From assembly GCA_902525355.1 (NCBI GenBank), contig CABZGO010000002.1, positions 1-64,000 on the forward strand: DNA of 64,000 nucleotides, read 5' to 3'. The notes below the pieces were generated by a model. The model worked only from the letters and a program-made list of their open reading frames with translations. It searched no databases and was not told the DNA's origin. Positions 1 through 9,099 of the stretch are shown here, piece after piece (position 1 is the stretch's first letter; each line of letters starts with the position of its first letter). This DNA is from an uncultured Pelagibacteraceae bacterium. Its GTDB lineage: Bacteria; Pseudomonadota; Alphaproteobacteria; Pelagibacterales; Pelagibacteraceae. The translations under genes were made by a program, and so were the position numbers.

Positions 1-552
1 TTTATTGTTAAATTCTTTAAGTTTGTACCAGTTTTTTGAGTCGTACGTATTACTTAAAAAAATTTCTGTATTTTTATAAGATTTATTTAAAGAATACACA
101 GTATTGAAAAATTCTGGACTAAATTGATAAAATCCGTGTCCACAAAAATTATTGGTTGGTGAAACATGTAAAATCATTCCATTTTTTTTACTCATCAAAG
201 AAATATTCTCTATAGCAGTTTTGACATCAAATATATGTTCTAGTGTGCCAAAATCTAGAATTGTATCGTATTTATCTTCGAGTTTTTCAGGAATTTTTAT
301 ATTAAGGTCATGTATAATATTCGCGCCTTCATAATCATTAATATCCAAAACGTCTACTTGTGTTGATCCAAAATAATTAATTAAAACTTCATCAATATAT
401 TTCTGTTTTTTATAATTTTTATCATTTAAAATTTTTTTGATGTTAAATTCATCAACATATATTTTAAGTTTTCCAAGAGTTAATGTTTTACCAAACTCAC
501 GCCTCTTTGAATTTAATAATAAAAAGTTTAATGAATGTAAGTTGACTCCCAT
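1..552 (-). CDS. Methyltransferase-like protein (C-terminus outside window)
   Basis: The reading frame is open from an ATG at 552 down to the window edge, giving 184 residues without a stop. A DFGTLEHIFD-type stretch around residues 99-108, followed by a hydrophobic strand ending HVSPTNNF, resembles the post-I and motif IV region of class I SAM-dependent methyltransferases found in sugar clusters. No clear glycine-rich SAM motif I is visible, so the family call is tentative. It lies 9 bp downstream of the carbamoyltransferase gene on the same strand and probably shares its transcript. A role in O- or N-methylation of a surface sugar is inferred from context only. Confidence 0.55.
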   Translation of the reverse strand, partial: MGVNLHSLNFLLLNSKRREFGKTLTLGKLKIYVDEFNIKKILNDKNYKKQKYIDEVLINYFGSTQVDVLDINDYEGANIIHDLNIKIPEKLEDKYDTILDFGTLEHIFDVKTAIENISLMSKKNGMILHVSPTNNFCGHGFYQFSPEFFNTVYSLNKSYKNTEIFLSNTYDSKNWYKLKEFNNK

Positions 553-561
553 ATGCTTTAA

Positions 562-2298
562 CTATCTTTTAATCAAAAAATTTTCAATTACCAGCGCATC
601 CATTTCTGTTCTTATAAAACAGTCAATCGCCTCTGATGGTTGATTTACTATGGGTTCATTTTCATTAAATGAAGTATTTAAAAGTATTGGTACTTTTGTG
701 ACATCAAAAAAGCATTTAATCAAATTATAGAAATTTTCATTTATTTTCTTTGAAACTGTTTGAACTCTTCCAGTTCCATCAATATGTGTTACAGCAGGAA
801 TTAGTTCCCTTTTATTCTCGTTTATATTTTCAACTGTTGCCATATAAGGGTTAGAATTATTGTTATTAAACCAATCTTTTTTTTTTTCATAAAGAATTGA
901 AGGCGCAAATGGTCTAAAATTTTCTCTTCTTTTAATTTTTTTGTTTATAACTTCTTTTATTTTAATATCACATGGATTAGCTATTATTGACCTATTACCT
1001 AAAGCTCTAGCACCAAATTCCATTTTTCCATTAAAGTAACCAATTATTTTATTTTCGGTGATCATATCAATAATTTCTTTATTTAGTTGATCTTTATCTA
1101 AAATTAATTCAAACTTTTTAATCAAGTTCTTGTAATTTTTATTAATGGTATTTTTAATTTCATCATTACTATAGCTTGGGCCAATATAAGGTGAATTTAA
1201 ATTTTCTATAGAATTATATTTATTTTTTTTTAAAACATATATTGCCGAACCTATTGATCCACCTCCATCCCCTGGAGAATATGGAATAAATACATTATCA
1301 AAAATTTTACTTTCAATAATTTTCTTATTAGCCAAAGAATTCAATGCGCATCCACCAGCATACACGAGATTACTTGAAAAATTTAAATTTTTAATCTCAG
1401 TACATACTTCAATTAATTTATCTTCAAAAACTTTCTGAACTGAACTTGCAATATCTTTTTTTAGTTTATCATTATTTTTTATTTCATCATAAGAATTTAT
1501 TTGAAATATTTCTAATACATTCTTATTGAAAATTACATCTTGATTTGGCTTACCATTGAATTTATATACGTAATTTTTATTTGTATGATTAAAATAATTT
1601 AAATTAAGTTCTAATTTTTTGAAATCTTTAAATATTTTTTTTTTAATTAAATCTGAATAGATAGGTTGGCCATAGGATGAAAGACCCATAAATTTATATT
1701 CATCACCATAATTTTCAAAGCCAGTTAACTGTGTAAATGCCTCATAAAATACACCAATAGAATCAGGAAAAAATTTTTTCTTTATAATTTTAATATTACT
1801 TCCTTCGCATTCCGCAATAGCTAAGCTTACAAAATCTCCAAATCCGTCAATTGATAAACCTATCGCTTTATCAAAACCAGATGGATAAAAAGCTGATGAA
1901 ATATGTGAAATATGGTGATCAACATATCTTAACCTTACTTTATTCGATATTTTATCTGGTGAAAAAGATTTATTAATTTCGTTAATAATATCAAATTTTT
2001 TTTTAAGCCTAGTTAATATTTCGTATTTTTTTTTTCCTCTAATATAGTTTCTAAAAAAAAATAAACTTTTCTTTAATAAATTAGACTTAGGATTGGTATT
2101 TACAGTTATCTCAGTAATTTCTGATAATTTTATATTTGATCTTAAAAGACACTCTCTAATTGATCCTATCGGTACTCCTGCCCAATGTTTAATTCTATTT
2201 ATTCTTTCTTCTTCAATTCCAAAAATAAGTTTATTATTTTTTATAATACATGCTGATGAATCTGCATGATTACAATTTAGCCCAAGTATTACATTCAT
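562..2298 (-). CDS. NodU/CmcH-family carbamoyltransferase
   Basis: Predicted to transfer a carbamoyl group from carbamoyl phosphate, through carbamoyl-AMP, to a hydroxyl of a sugar or natural product. The 578 aa length is normal for the family. The N-terminal Kae1-like domain carries an early GLNCNHADSSA motif with His11 and a DHHISHISSAFYPSGFD motif with His128 and His132. The C-terminal YrdC-like domain contains FGARALGNRSI and RENFRPFAPS. The start is an ATG at 2298, directly abutting the stop of the upstream epimerase gene (no spacer), so the two are probably co-transcribed. With the epimerase upstream and the methyltransferase-like gene downstream, it likely decorates a surface sugar; the acceptor cannot be read from sequence. 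Confidence 0.88.
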   Translation of the reverse strand: MNVILGLNCNHADSSACIIKNNKLIFGIEEERINRIKHWAGVPIGSIRECLLRSNIKLSEITEITVNTNPKSNLLKKSLFFFRNYIRGKKKYEILTRLKKKFDIINEINKSFSPDKISNKVRLRYVDHHISHISSAFYPSGFDKAIGLSIDGFGDFVSLAIAECEGSNIKIIKKKFFPDSIGVFYEAFTQLTGFENYGDEYKFMGLSSYGQPIYSDLIKKKIFKDFKKLELNLNYFNHTNKNYVYKFNGKPNQDVIFNKNVLEIFQINSYDEIKNNDKLKKDIASSVQKVFEDKLIEVCTEIKNLNFSSNLVYAGGCALNSLANKKIIESKIFDNVFIPYSPGDGGGSIGSAIYVLKKNKYNSIENLNSPYIGPSYSNDEIKNTINKNYKNLIKKFELILDKDQLNKEIIDMITENKIIGYFNGKMEFGARALGNRSIIANPCDIKIKEVINKKIKRRENFRPFAPSILYEKKKDWFNNNNSNPYMATVENINENKRELIPAVTHIDGTGRVQTVSKKINENFYNLIKCFFDVTKVPILLNTSFNENEPIVNQPSEAIDCFIRTEMDALVIENFLIKR

Positions 2299-3276
2299 TT
2301 ATTGATTATGTTTCTTCTTTATTTCAGAAAATATCCATTGATATGTTTTTTCTAAACCTTTATGAAGATCATATTTTGGGTTCCATCCTAACTGTTTTCT
2401 TATAAGAGTATTATCACTATTCCTACCTCTTACACCTTTTGGTTTGTCGAGTTGATAATTTCTATTAACTCTTTTATTGGAAATCACTTCAATTTTATCT
2501 ATCATTTGATTTATTGAAACCTTTTCCTCGCTACCAATATTTATTGGACCATGAAATTCAGAGTCAAAAAAATTTAATGTTGCCTCTACACAATCTTCAA
2601 TGTACAGAAACGATCTAGTTTGTTCACCATCTCCCCAAACATCAATTTCATTGTCATTATTTAAAATTGAATTGATTATTTTTCTACATAAGGCCGCAGG
2701 TGCTTTTTCTCTTCCTCCATCATAAGTACCATTTGGTCCATAAATATTATGATATCTAGCAACTTTAACGTCTAATTTGTAATCTTCATAAAAATGCCTA
2801 CACATTCTTTCACTAAATAACTTTTCCCATCCATATCCATCTTCTGGATTTGCTGGATATGCATCTTCTTCTTTCAACCCAGTGATCCCAGTTTCATTCT
2901 GTAAATCTTTGTTATATGCACATGCACTTGATGAAAAAAAATATTTTTTTACTTTAAATTCTCTACATGCCATTAAAAGATGAGTATTAACTAAAACTGA
3001 CAACATGCACAAAGCTTTATTATTTTCAATAAATCCCATACCACCCATATTACATGCCATATTTATCACTTCATCACATCCATCCACCATTTCGTAACAA
3101 CTATTTTTATCCGATAGATCTCTCTCATAATTCATTGCTCCATCAAACATTTGAAACCATTCATTAAATGGCTTTATGTCTGCAGCTTTTACTTTATATC
3201 CTCTTTTCATTAGTTCTTTGACAATATGACCACCAATAAATCCGCCAGCGCCAGCAACAAATATCTTTTTAGACAT
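2299..3276 (-). CDS. NAD-dependent epimerase, GDP-mannose 3,5-epimerase-like
   Basis: A 325 aa extended short-chain dehydrogenase/reductase. The Rossmann motif GAGGFIGG is at residues 9-16. The residues used by plant GDP-mannose 3,5-epimerase all have counterparts: Cys119 in SSACAY, Tyr148 and Lys152 in YGWEK, and Lys191 in GGREKAPAA. The MGGMGF, RFHNIYG-like and VRGRNSDNT blocks also match that family as I recall it. It probably makes GDP-L-galactose or GDP-L-gulose from GDP-mannose for the polysaccharide. It starts at an ATG at 3276 facing a glycosyltransferase gene across a 73 bp divergent spacer. The GME-like subfamily is well supported by motifs, but the exact product sugar is inferred. 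Confidence 0.85.
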   Translation of the reverse strand: MSKKIFVAGAGGFIGGHIVKELMKRGYKVKAADIKPFNEWFQMFDGAMNYERDLSDKNSCYEMVDGCDEVINMACNMGGMGFIENNKALCMLSVLVNTHLLMACREFKVKKYFFSSSACAYNKDLQNETGITGLKEEDAYPANPEDGYGWEKLFSERMCRHFYEDYKLDVKVARYHNIYGPNGTYDGGREKAPAALCRKIINSILNNDNEIDVWGDGEQTRSFLYIEDCVEATLNFFDSEFHGPINIGSEEKVSINQMIDKIEVISNKRVNRNYQLDKPKGVRGRNSDNTLIRKQLGWNPKYDLHKGLEKTYQWIFSEIKKKHNQ

Positions 3277-3349
3277 AGAAAATAAATATATAAAATGTTT
3301 ATTAATTTTAGGTTATTTATTAAATAAATTAATTATTATCAAGACTTAT

Positions 3350-4486
3350 ATGAAATTTGCTATAGATTTAGTATGCACTAGCAATAATAGTGGCTCAAAA
3401 ACATATAATTCAAAATTTTTAAAATATTTATGTAGCACAAAAATTGATGGTGAAATTATAATTTATATTTGTAAAGGTCTTTATACATCATTAGAAAATG
3501 AATTAATTGATAATAAAAATATAAAATATGAAATAAAATCAAATAAACTTACCAAACCATTTAATAGATTATTTTGGATGCAGTTCATTTTGCCATTTGA
3601 TCTAAAAAAAAAGAAAATAAATATCTTATATTCTCCATTAAATATAATTCCGTTATTAAATAAATTTTTGAGAATAAAAACTATTTTATGTTTGCACTCT
3701 AATCTTCCTTGGGTATTTTTTGAAAAAATGCCAGGAAATTATTTGAGAAACTTATTTACAAAATTTTTAATGGAGGCATCTATTCATTTAAGCGAAAAAT
3801 TAATAGTAAATTCAGATTTTGCAAAACAAGAAATTGAACAAAAATTAAACTTAAAAAAAAGTAAGATTAAAAGAATTTATTTAGGATTAGATAAAGACTC
3901 CAACAATGATCAAAATGAATATTATATAGATAATTTCGACTATAGTCAGAATTATATATTATCTGTTTTATCTTGTGTTAAATATCATAACATAGAAAAC
4001 TTAATTTTAGCATTTAACAAATTAAAGACTAACAATAAAATTAATCACAAATTTGTTATTGTGACCCAGGTTCTTGATCAAGAGTACTATATTGTAATTA
4101 AAAGATTAATAAAAAGTCATAATTTAACAGATGATGTGATAATATTTAAAAATTTAGATCAAGCTTATTTAAATAAATTATATCGTCTATCTAAATTGTA
4201 CTTGTTTTCGTCATATTGTGAAGTTTTTGGCTTTACGTCTCTTGAAGCCATGTCAAATAGGTGTAATGTCTTAATATCTAACACTTCATCTTTACCAGAG
4301 ATAAATTCAGATGCAGCAGATTATTTCGATCCAGATAATGTCTCTGAAATTGAGAATAAAATGAAATTAAATTTATTTGATGAAAACCATAGAAAAAAGC
4401 TTCTTCAAAATTCTATTAATAGGATTAATTTTTTTAATTGGGAAGACACTGTTAAGCAGACAATTAATTTTATAAAAAAACCATAA
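3350..4486 (+). CDS. Family 4 (GT-B) glycosyltransferase
   Basis: 378 aa, soluble GT-B type. The C-terminal domain has the E-x7-E type motif in SSYCEVFGFTSLEAMS, typical of GT4 retaining enzymes, followed by SLPEI. The N-terminal half has a Rossmann-like pattern with LHSNLPW and VNSDFAKQEIE, common in mannosyl- and rhamnosyltransferases of O-antigen clusters. It probably transfers an NDP-sugar to a lipid-linked glycan at the cytoplasmic membrane. The donor is unknown. Its stop lies 2 bp from the stop of the convergent membrane-protein gene, leaving no room for a terminator. Confidence 0.82.
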   Translation: MKFAIDLVCTSNNSGSKTYNSKFLKYLCSTKIDGEIIIYICKGLYTSLENELIDNKNIKYEIKSNKLTKPFNRLFWMQFILPFDLKKKKINILYSPLNIIPLLNKFLRIKTILCLHSNLPWVFFEKMPGNYLRNLFTKFLMEASIHLSEKLIVNSDFAKQEIEQKLNLKKSKIKRIYLGLDKDSNNDQNEYYIDNFDYSQNYILSVLSCVKYHNIENLILAFNKLKTNNKINHKFVIVTQVLDQEYYIVIKRLIKSHNLTDDVIIFKNLDQAYLNKLYRLSKLYLFSSYCEVFGFTSLEAMSNRCNVLISNTSSLPEINSDAADYFDPDNVSEIENKMKLNLFDENHRKKLLQNSINRINFFNWEDTVKQTINFIKKP

Positions 4487-4488
4487 TA

Positions 4489-6123
4489 TTATTTAGAAAT
4501 AATATTAAAAATGAAAAGCTTGGTATAATTATATTCACTTAAGTCTTCATTTCCGATAGGAAATTTGTCATTCCAACCATTGTAATAATTAAAAGATTCT
4601 AATTTTTTTAACTTAGGAGTTTCGTACCAGCCAATATCTTTAATTAACATTTTAGGATTATTGACAAAATCTTTCTCATAAATTCGCTTGATATTTTTTG
4701 ATAAACTAAAACAAATAATTAATATTAAAAAAGAATAAAAAATATTTTTTTTTACATAGATTTGTTTTTTTCTAAAATGAAATAAAATAATAAATATTCC
4801 AAATATTAGAAACAAATGATGAAACATTCTTATTACAGGAGTTTTTAAAGTTATAAAAATAGTTAAAATAAATATTGTAGACAAAAAGTATATAAATTTT
4901 CTAATATTGTTTGTTTCAATTTTTGCTTTAAATGTTGAATAAATGGTAAAGAAAGCACAGATTAATGTTGTTAACAAAAATTCAAATAATTCGATAAAAT
5001 TTCTCTTAAACCAAGTTTCCACCCAATTAAAGTTTTGAATATATAGGGGGGGAGTCAAATCTCCAGAATAATTTCTAAAAGATTTATTCATAGACTCTGT
5101 ATTTATGGTTAAGTCTTGAATTAATGTAGAGCTGGACCAAGGTATTTTATTAAAACAAAAAATATCAATAGGATAAATTATACATCCACTAATTAAAATA
5201 TTTTTCAAAATATAACTTATCCCCAAAACTAATAAAACAATATTAAATTTTGATTGAAATATTTTTAAATGATTATTTTTAATTAAATTATAAATAAATA
5301 AAGTTATTGACATGATCAAAAAAGGTAAAAAAATAACTTTAATTGAAAATAAAAAGAAGCTTATTAATACTAAATCGTAATGTTTATTTAAATATTTGAC
5401 ATTATCTACTAAGTAAAATTTAAAATAATAATAGAAAAAAAATATAACGATTAAAAATCCAGGTCTATCAATTCCAAATTCTTTTAATCTTGTATATTTT
5501 AGTATAATAAAAAAAAGAAAAAAAATTAATATCGAATTAAAATATACTGCTCTTTTATTTTTTATATTTATTAAAATTTCATTTATTAATAGGCCTAAAA
5601 TTGAAACAAATAGAATACCATTTAAAATGTGAATATCCTGTAAAAGGTATTCATTAAAGTTGAGATAAGAATGTAAAATTAACCATATTGATGAATAACC
5701 ATAGTGATTATGTAAAAAATTTAATCCAAAAATATAGTTTAAGTTATCAGTGTTTATAATATATCCACCATGATAATGATTTAGATCATCGGAAAATTCA
5801 CTACCATATATTAATATAGAAATAAAAATTAATAAGAGAAATTTAATTAAATAATCTTCTTTTAATACTTTAAAATAAAAAGTTTTATATTTTCTAAAAT
5901 TAACAAATATTATTAAAATTAAGTTAACAAAAATTAAGTTATTGTTAAGAGGAATGAAAAAATTTAAAATTTGACCAAAAAAGCCTGTAATTATTATACC
6001 AAAGATTAAAGTTTCGAAGAAATTGAAAATTCTTAAATTATTATTAATAAAATCTAAAAAAATTTTTCCATTAAAATAAATTATAAATGAAAAAAAAATT
6101 AAGTGTGAGAGAATAATGATCAC
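4489..6123 (-). CDS. Polytopic membrane protein, GT-C-like
   Basis: 544 aa with roughly a dozen hydrophobic segments and a short hydrophilic C-terminal tail. After the first ~110 residues it has SDDLNHYH (about 111-118), an acidic motif at the start of a periplasmic loop. This resembles the position of catalytic acidic residues in GT-C polyprenyl-phosphate-sugar glycosyltransferases. The two larger membrane proteins at 9074-10846 and 10913-12643 carry a comparable SDVD...H motif at the same depth, suggesting one divergent family. The start is GTG at 6123, overlapping the upstream WecA-like stop by 4 bp. It may add a sugar from a polyprenyl carrier on the periplasmic side; I cannot assign a defined family. 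Confidence 0.6.
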   Translation of the reverse strand: MIIILSHLIFFSFIIYFNGKIFLDFINNNLRIFNFFETLIFGIIITGFFGQILNFFIPLNNNLIFVNLILIIFVNFRKYKTFYFKVLKEDYLIKFLLLIFISILIYGSEFSDDLNHYHGGYIINTDNLNYIFGLNFLHNHYGYSSIWLILHSYLNFNEYLLQDIHILNGILFVSILGLLINEILINIKNKRAVYFNSILIFFLFFIILKYTRLKEFGIDRPGFLIVIFFFYYYFKFYLVDNVKYLNKHYDLVLISFFLFSIKVIFLPFLIMSITLFIYNLIKNNHLKIFQSKFNIVLLVLGISYILKNILISGCIIYPIDIFCFNKIPWSSSTLIQDLTINTESMNKSFRNYSGDLTPPLYIQNFNWVETWFKRNFIELFEFLLTTLICAFFTIYSTFKAKIETNNIRKFIYFLSTIFILTIFITLKTPVIRMFHHLFLIFGIFIILFHFRKKQIYVKKNIFYSFLILIICFSLSKNIKRIYEKDFVNNPKMLIKDIGWYETPKLKKLESFNYYNGWNDKFPIGNEDLSEYNYTKLFIFNIISK

Positions 6124-7109
6124 AAAGAATTTTTCTTAAAGTAAATAATAATTAAGATATATAAGGCTAATGATATAAAAAAAGCATAATATGTTTTCAA
6201 ACCAAAGCAACTAATTATAAAAGGTAAAATAGTTAAAGCTATATAAACAATTAAAGTATAAATATGACTTAATTTATTTAACAGTAAATGATGTAAATGA
6301 ATATTATCTGCTTTAAATGGTGATTGTCCTCTCATAGCTCTTTCAATAGAAACTCTTCCTGCATCAATTGCTGGCACAAACATTAATAGAAAAATTTCAT
6401 CACATAATAATGTTTTGTTATTATTATATTCCGAAATAAATAAACAACTCAGTATTACAGATAGTAAAGCTGATCCGCTATTACCTAAAAATAAATCATT
6501 TTTTAAATTATATACTAAAACAATAAAGAGACATATCAAAAAACTAATTAAATAAAAAAAATTGAATTTTGAAAATATTATAAAAATAATTACCCAAAAA
6601 ATACTTATTAAAACAGTTAATCCATTTATGCCATCAGAAAAATTTAATAAATTAAAAAAAAAATAGAAGCAAAATATAGTAAAAAAAATACTTCCTTGAT
6701 TTAGTAAAATATTTATCTCTATATCTTTGAATTCTAAGTTTTTGACAACTAAATTTTGGTCAATAGGCAATACAATAAATAAAATTGAAAAAATTAAGAT
6801 AGTTTTTTTGAGTGGGCTTATACTATTTTTATCATCTAAAAAGCCTATTAAAAAAAAAATAAAAAAAAGTAAAAATAAAATAATTACTAATTTAAGTTTA
6901 TAGTTAAAGCTTAAAAGCATGAAACCTAATAAAATGAATTGGTGTATAAATATTATAGGTCCACCTATTAATGGGATTGGTCTTTTGTGAATTTTTCTTA
7001 TATTATCAGGATAATCATAAATAATTAAAAAGTTTTTATTCTTTTTTAAAAATTCAATTATTAGTATTGATATAAATAATGTAATTATATTAAAATATAT
7101 TAAACTCAT
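6120..7109 (-). CDS. Undecaprenyl-phosphate sugar-1-phosphate transferase (WecA/WbpL/MraY superfamily)
   Basis: Polytopic 329 aa enzyme expected to start glycan assembly by moving a HexNAc-1-phosphate from UDP onto undecaprenyl phosphate. Superfamily motifs occur in order: HKRPIPLIGG near 41-50, GFLDDK near 89-94 with the Asp pair 92-93, NFSDGINGL near 156-164, LFLGNSGSALL near 207-217, and a HLHHLL histidine motif near residue 273. All are intact, so the enzyme is probably active. The start codon is only 13 bp from the divergent GT2 start. It partners logically with the WecG-like gene at 13615 and the Wzx-type flippase. WecA versus WbpL substrate preference is not resolvable here. Confidence 0.88.
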   Translation of the reverse strand: MSLIYFNIITLFISILIIEFLKKNKNFLIIYDYPDNIRKIHKRPIPLIGGPIIFIHQFILLGFMLLSFNYKLKLVIILFLLFFIFFLIGFLDDKNSISPLKKTILIFSILFIVLPIDQNLVVKNLEFKDIEINILLNQGSIFFTIFCFYFFFNLLNFSDGINGLTVLISIFWVIIFIIFSKFNFFYLISFLICLFIVLVYNLKNDLFLGNSGSALLSVILSCLFISEYNNNKTLLCDEIFLLMFVPAIDAGRVSIERAMRGQSPFKADNIHLHHLLLNKLSHIYTLIVYIALTILPFIISCFGLKTYYAFFISLALYILIIIYFKKNSL

Positions 7110-7122
7110 ATTTTTAATTTAT

Positions 7123-7818
7123 ATGTCACTAAGTATAATAATACCTGTATATAACGAAAAAAATACTATTAAAATAATCATTGAAAAAGTTTTAAAATTT
7201 AACAAATTAAAAAAAGAGATAATTATTATCGATGATTGTTCGAATGATGGAACATCAGAAATTATTAACGATTTAGAAAAAAATAATAACGAAATAACCT
7301 CAATAAAGCATACAAAAAATCAAGGAAAAGGTGCAGCTATAAGAACTGGTTTATTAAAAACAAATAATGATTTTATAATTATTCAAGATGCTGACTTAGA
7401 ATATGATCCTAATGATTATAATGAGTTACTAAAGCCTCTATTGTCAAATAATGCAGACATTGTTTTTGGTTCAAGATTTTTAGGTGGTGGTCCAGTTAGA
7501 GTACATCTATTCTGGAATTATCTAGCAAACAAAATTTTAACTTTAATTACAAATGTATTTGTTAATATGAATTTTACAGATATTGAAACTGGATATAAAG
7601 TTTTTAAGTCCGAAGCAATAAAATCAATAAATTTAATTGAAAATTCGTTTGGTATTGAGCCAGAAATAACAATAAAACTTGCGAAAAAAAAATATAAATT
7701 TTATGAGGTTCCAATCTCTTATTACGGAAGAAATTACGATGAAGGAAAAAAAATTAGACTCAAAGATGCTTTTGAAGCAATTTATTGTATCTTTAAGTAT
7801 TCAATATTTAACAAATAA
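7123..7818 (+). CDS. Dpm1-like family 2 glycosyltransferase (polyprenyl-phosphate sugar synthase)
   Basis: 231 aa, lacking membrane segments, so of the soluble Dpm1 type. It begins with SLSIIIPVYNE, has IIDDCSNDGT (35-44) and the metal-binding QDADLEYDPNDY block (88-99), then GSRFLGGG and ETGYKVF. Such enzymes make polyprenyl-phosphate mannose or glucose, the donor used by GT-C glycosyltransferases, three candidates for which lie nearby. It is a paralogue of the gene at 21158-21892, and DNA across the DADLEYDPNDY block is nearly identical. It is followed at 15 bp by an O-antigen ligase-like gene on the same strand, likely one operon. Confidence 0.88.
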   Translation: MSLSIIIPVYNEKNTIKIIIEKVLKFNKLKKEIIIIDDCSNDGTSEIINDLEKNNNEITSIKHTKNQGKGAAIRTGLLKTNNDFIIIQDADLEYDPNDYNELLKPLLSNNADIVFGSRFLGGGPVRVHLFWNYLANKILTLITNVFVNMNFTDIETGYKVFKSEAIKSINLIENSFGIEPEITIKLAKKKYKFYEVPISYYGRNYDEGKKIRLKDAFEAIYCIFKYSIFNK

Positions 7819-7833
7819 AAAAATATAAATTTA

Positions 7834-9099
7834 ATGTCAAATTTAGATTTTTTAAAAAAATTTCAATACATACCAATTCTATTATATTTTTTACCAATTA
7901 CTATTATAATAGGAAACTCAGCAATTAATATTCTGAACTTTCTTTTAGTTATAAGTTTTTTTTTTTTAATTTTAAAAAAAAAAGAATTATTTAAAAAATA
8001 TAACAACTATTTCAAATTTTTTTTTTTTATATCATTAATTTTTTCTATAAATATTTTATTCTCTATAGATAGGTTGAATTCCTTAATTTCATATATTGGA
8101 TTTCTGGGACATTTTTTTTTAATGTTGATAATAATTTATTGTTTAGACTTTAACAATTATTTTGCTCGAAATTTTTTGAAAATTATTTTTTTTATTATCA
8201 TTCTCACAGGAGCTGATACTTTGTACCAATATTTTAATGGTGTGGATATTTTAGGCTTTAAGCTAGATGAGGGTCATGGAAGAAGACTTAGTGGACCATT
8301 TGGTGATGAATATGTTGTTGGTTCTTATTTATGTAAATTTTTTTTTCTTGCTTTATTATTTTTTAAAGAAAATCAATATAAATATACTAAACTTTTCCTA
8401 ATTTTTTTATTCTTATTAATTATAGTTTTGTCAAATGAGAGAGCAGCATCTATAATGTTTTTTTTAGCAACTATCTTATATTTTATATTTAATAACGAAT
8501 TTTCTCTGAAGGAAAAAATTTTAAACTTTGTTATTTTTATTGTTGTTTTGTTTAGTTTTTTTAGTTTTGATAATAATTTAAAAAAACATTTTATTGATAG
8601 AACATTTGAACAGTTAGGAATTACTAAAACAAATAAAATTTCCCATAATACACTTTTGGATAGTCAATGGGGTGCGCATTATTTAACATCAATTGAAATT
8701 TTTAAAAACTACAAATTTTCTGGATCAGGATTAAAAACATTTAGAATCGAATGTTCTAAAACAAAATACTCTAATATTAAGACTGCTGAGGTAAATGCAA
8801 GATGTAACACTCATCCTCATAATATTTATTTAGAAGTTTTATCTGAAACTGGTCTTTTGGGTTTTATGATCTTTTTATTAATGATTTTATTTTTATTAAA
8901 AAAAATAATAAATAATTTCTTTCAAAATTTTAAATTTTCTCAATTTGAACTTATGGTTGGACTAAACTTTTTTATTTTATTTAATCCTATGCAAACAACT
9001 GGTGCTTTTTTTTCTACATGGAATGGAGTCTTTTATTGGATAGTCATACCTTTTATTCTTAGAATTAACAAAATTAATTCAATTCTATCTCATAAATAA
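7834..9099 (+). CDS. O-antigen ligase/polymerase-like membrane protein (WaaL/Wzy_C type)
   Basis: 421 aa with about ten hydrophobic segments. The large periplasmic loop contains GSGLKTFR and the CNTHPHNIYLEVLSETG signature characteristic of the Wzy_C/O-antigen ligase family, with the conserved His in HPHN. The family joins or polymerises undecaprenyl-linked glycans in the periplasm. A paralogue lies at 21869-23188 with the same THPHN..Y..LLSETG block. A T12 run and an A10 run occur early in the gene (about 7956-7983). Its 3' end overlaps the convergent membrane-protein gene by 26 bp. Ligase versus polymerase cannot be decided from sequence. Confidence 0.82.
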   Translation: MSNLDFLKKFQYIPILLYFLPITIIIGNSAINILNFLLVISFFFLILKKKELFKKYNNYFKFFFFISLIFSINILFSIDRLNSLISYIGFLGHFFLMLIIIYCLDFNNYFARNFLKIIFFIIILTGADTLYQYFNGVDILGFKLDEGHGRRLSGPFGDEYVVGSYLCKFFFLALLFFKENQYKYTKLFLIFLFLLIIVLSNERAASIMFFLATILYFIFNNEFSLKEKILNFVIFIVVLFSFFSFDNNLKKHFIDRTFEQLGITKTNKISHNTLLDSQWGAHYLTSIEIFKNYKFSGSGLKTFRIECSKTKYSNIKTAEVNARCNTHPHNIYLEVLSETGLLGFMIFLLMILFLLKKIINNFFQNFKFSQFELMVGLNFFILFNPMQTTGAFFSTWNGVFYWIVIPFILRINKINSILSHK

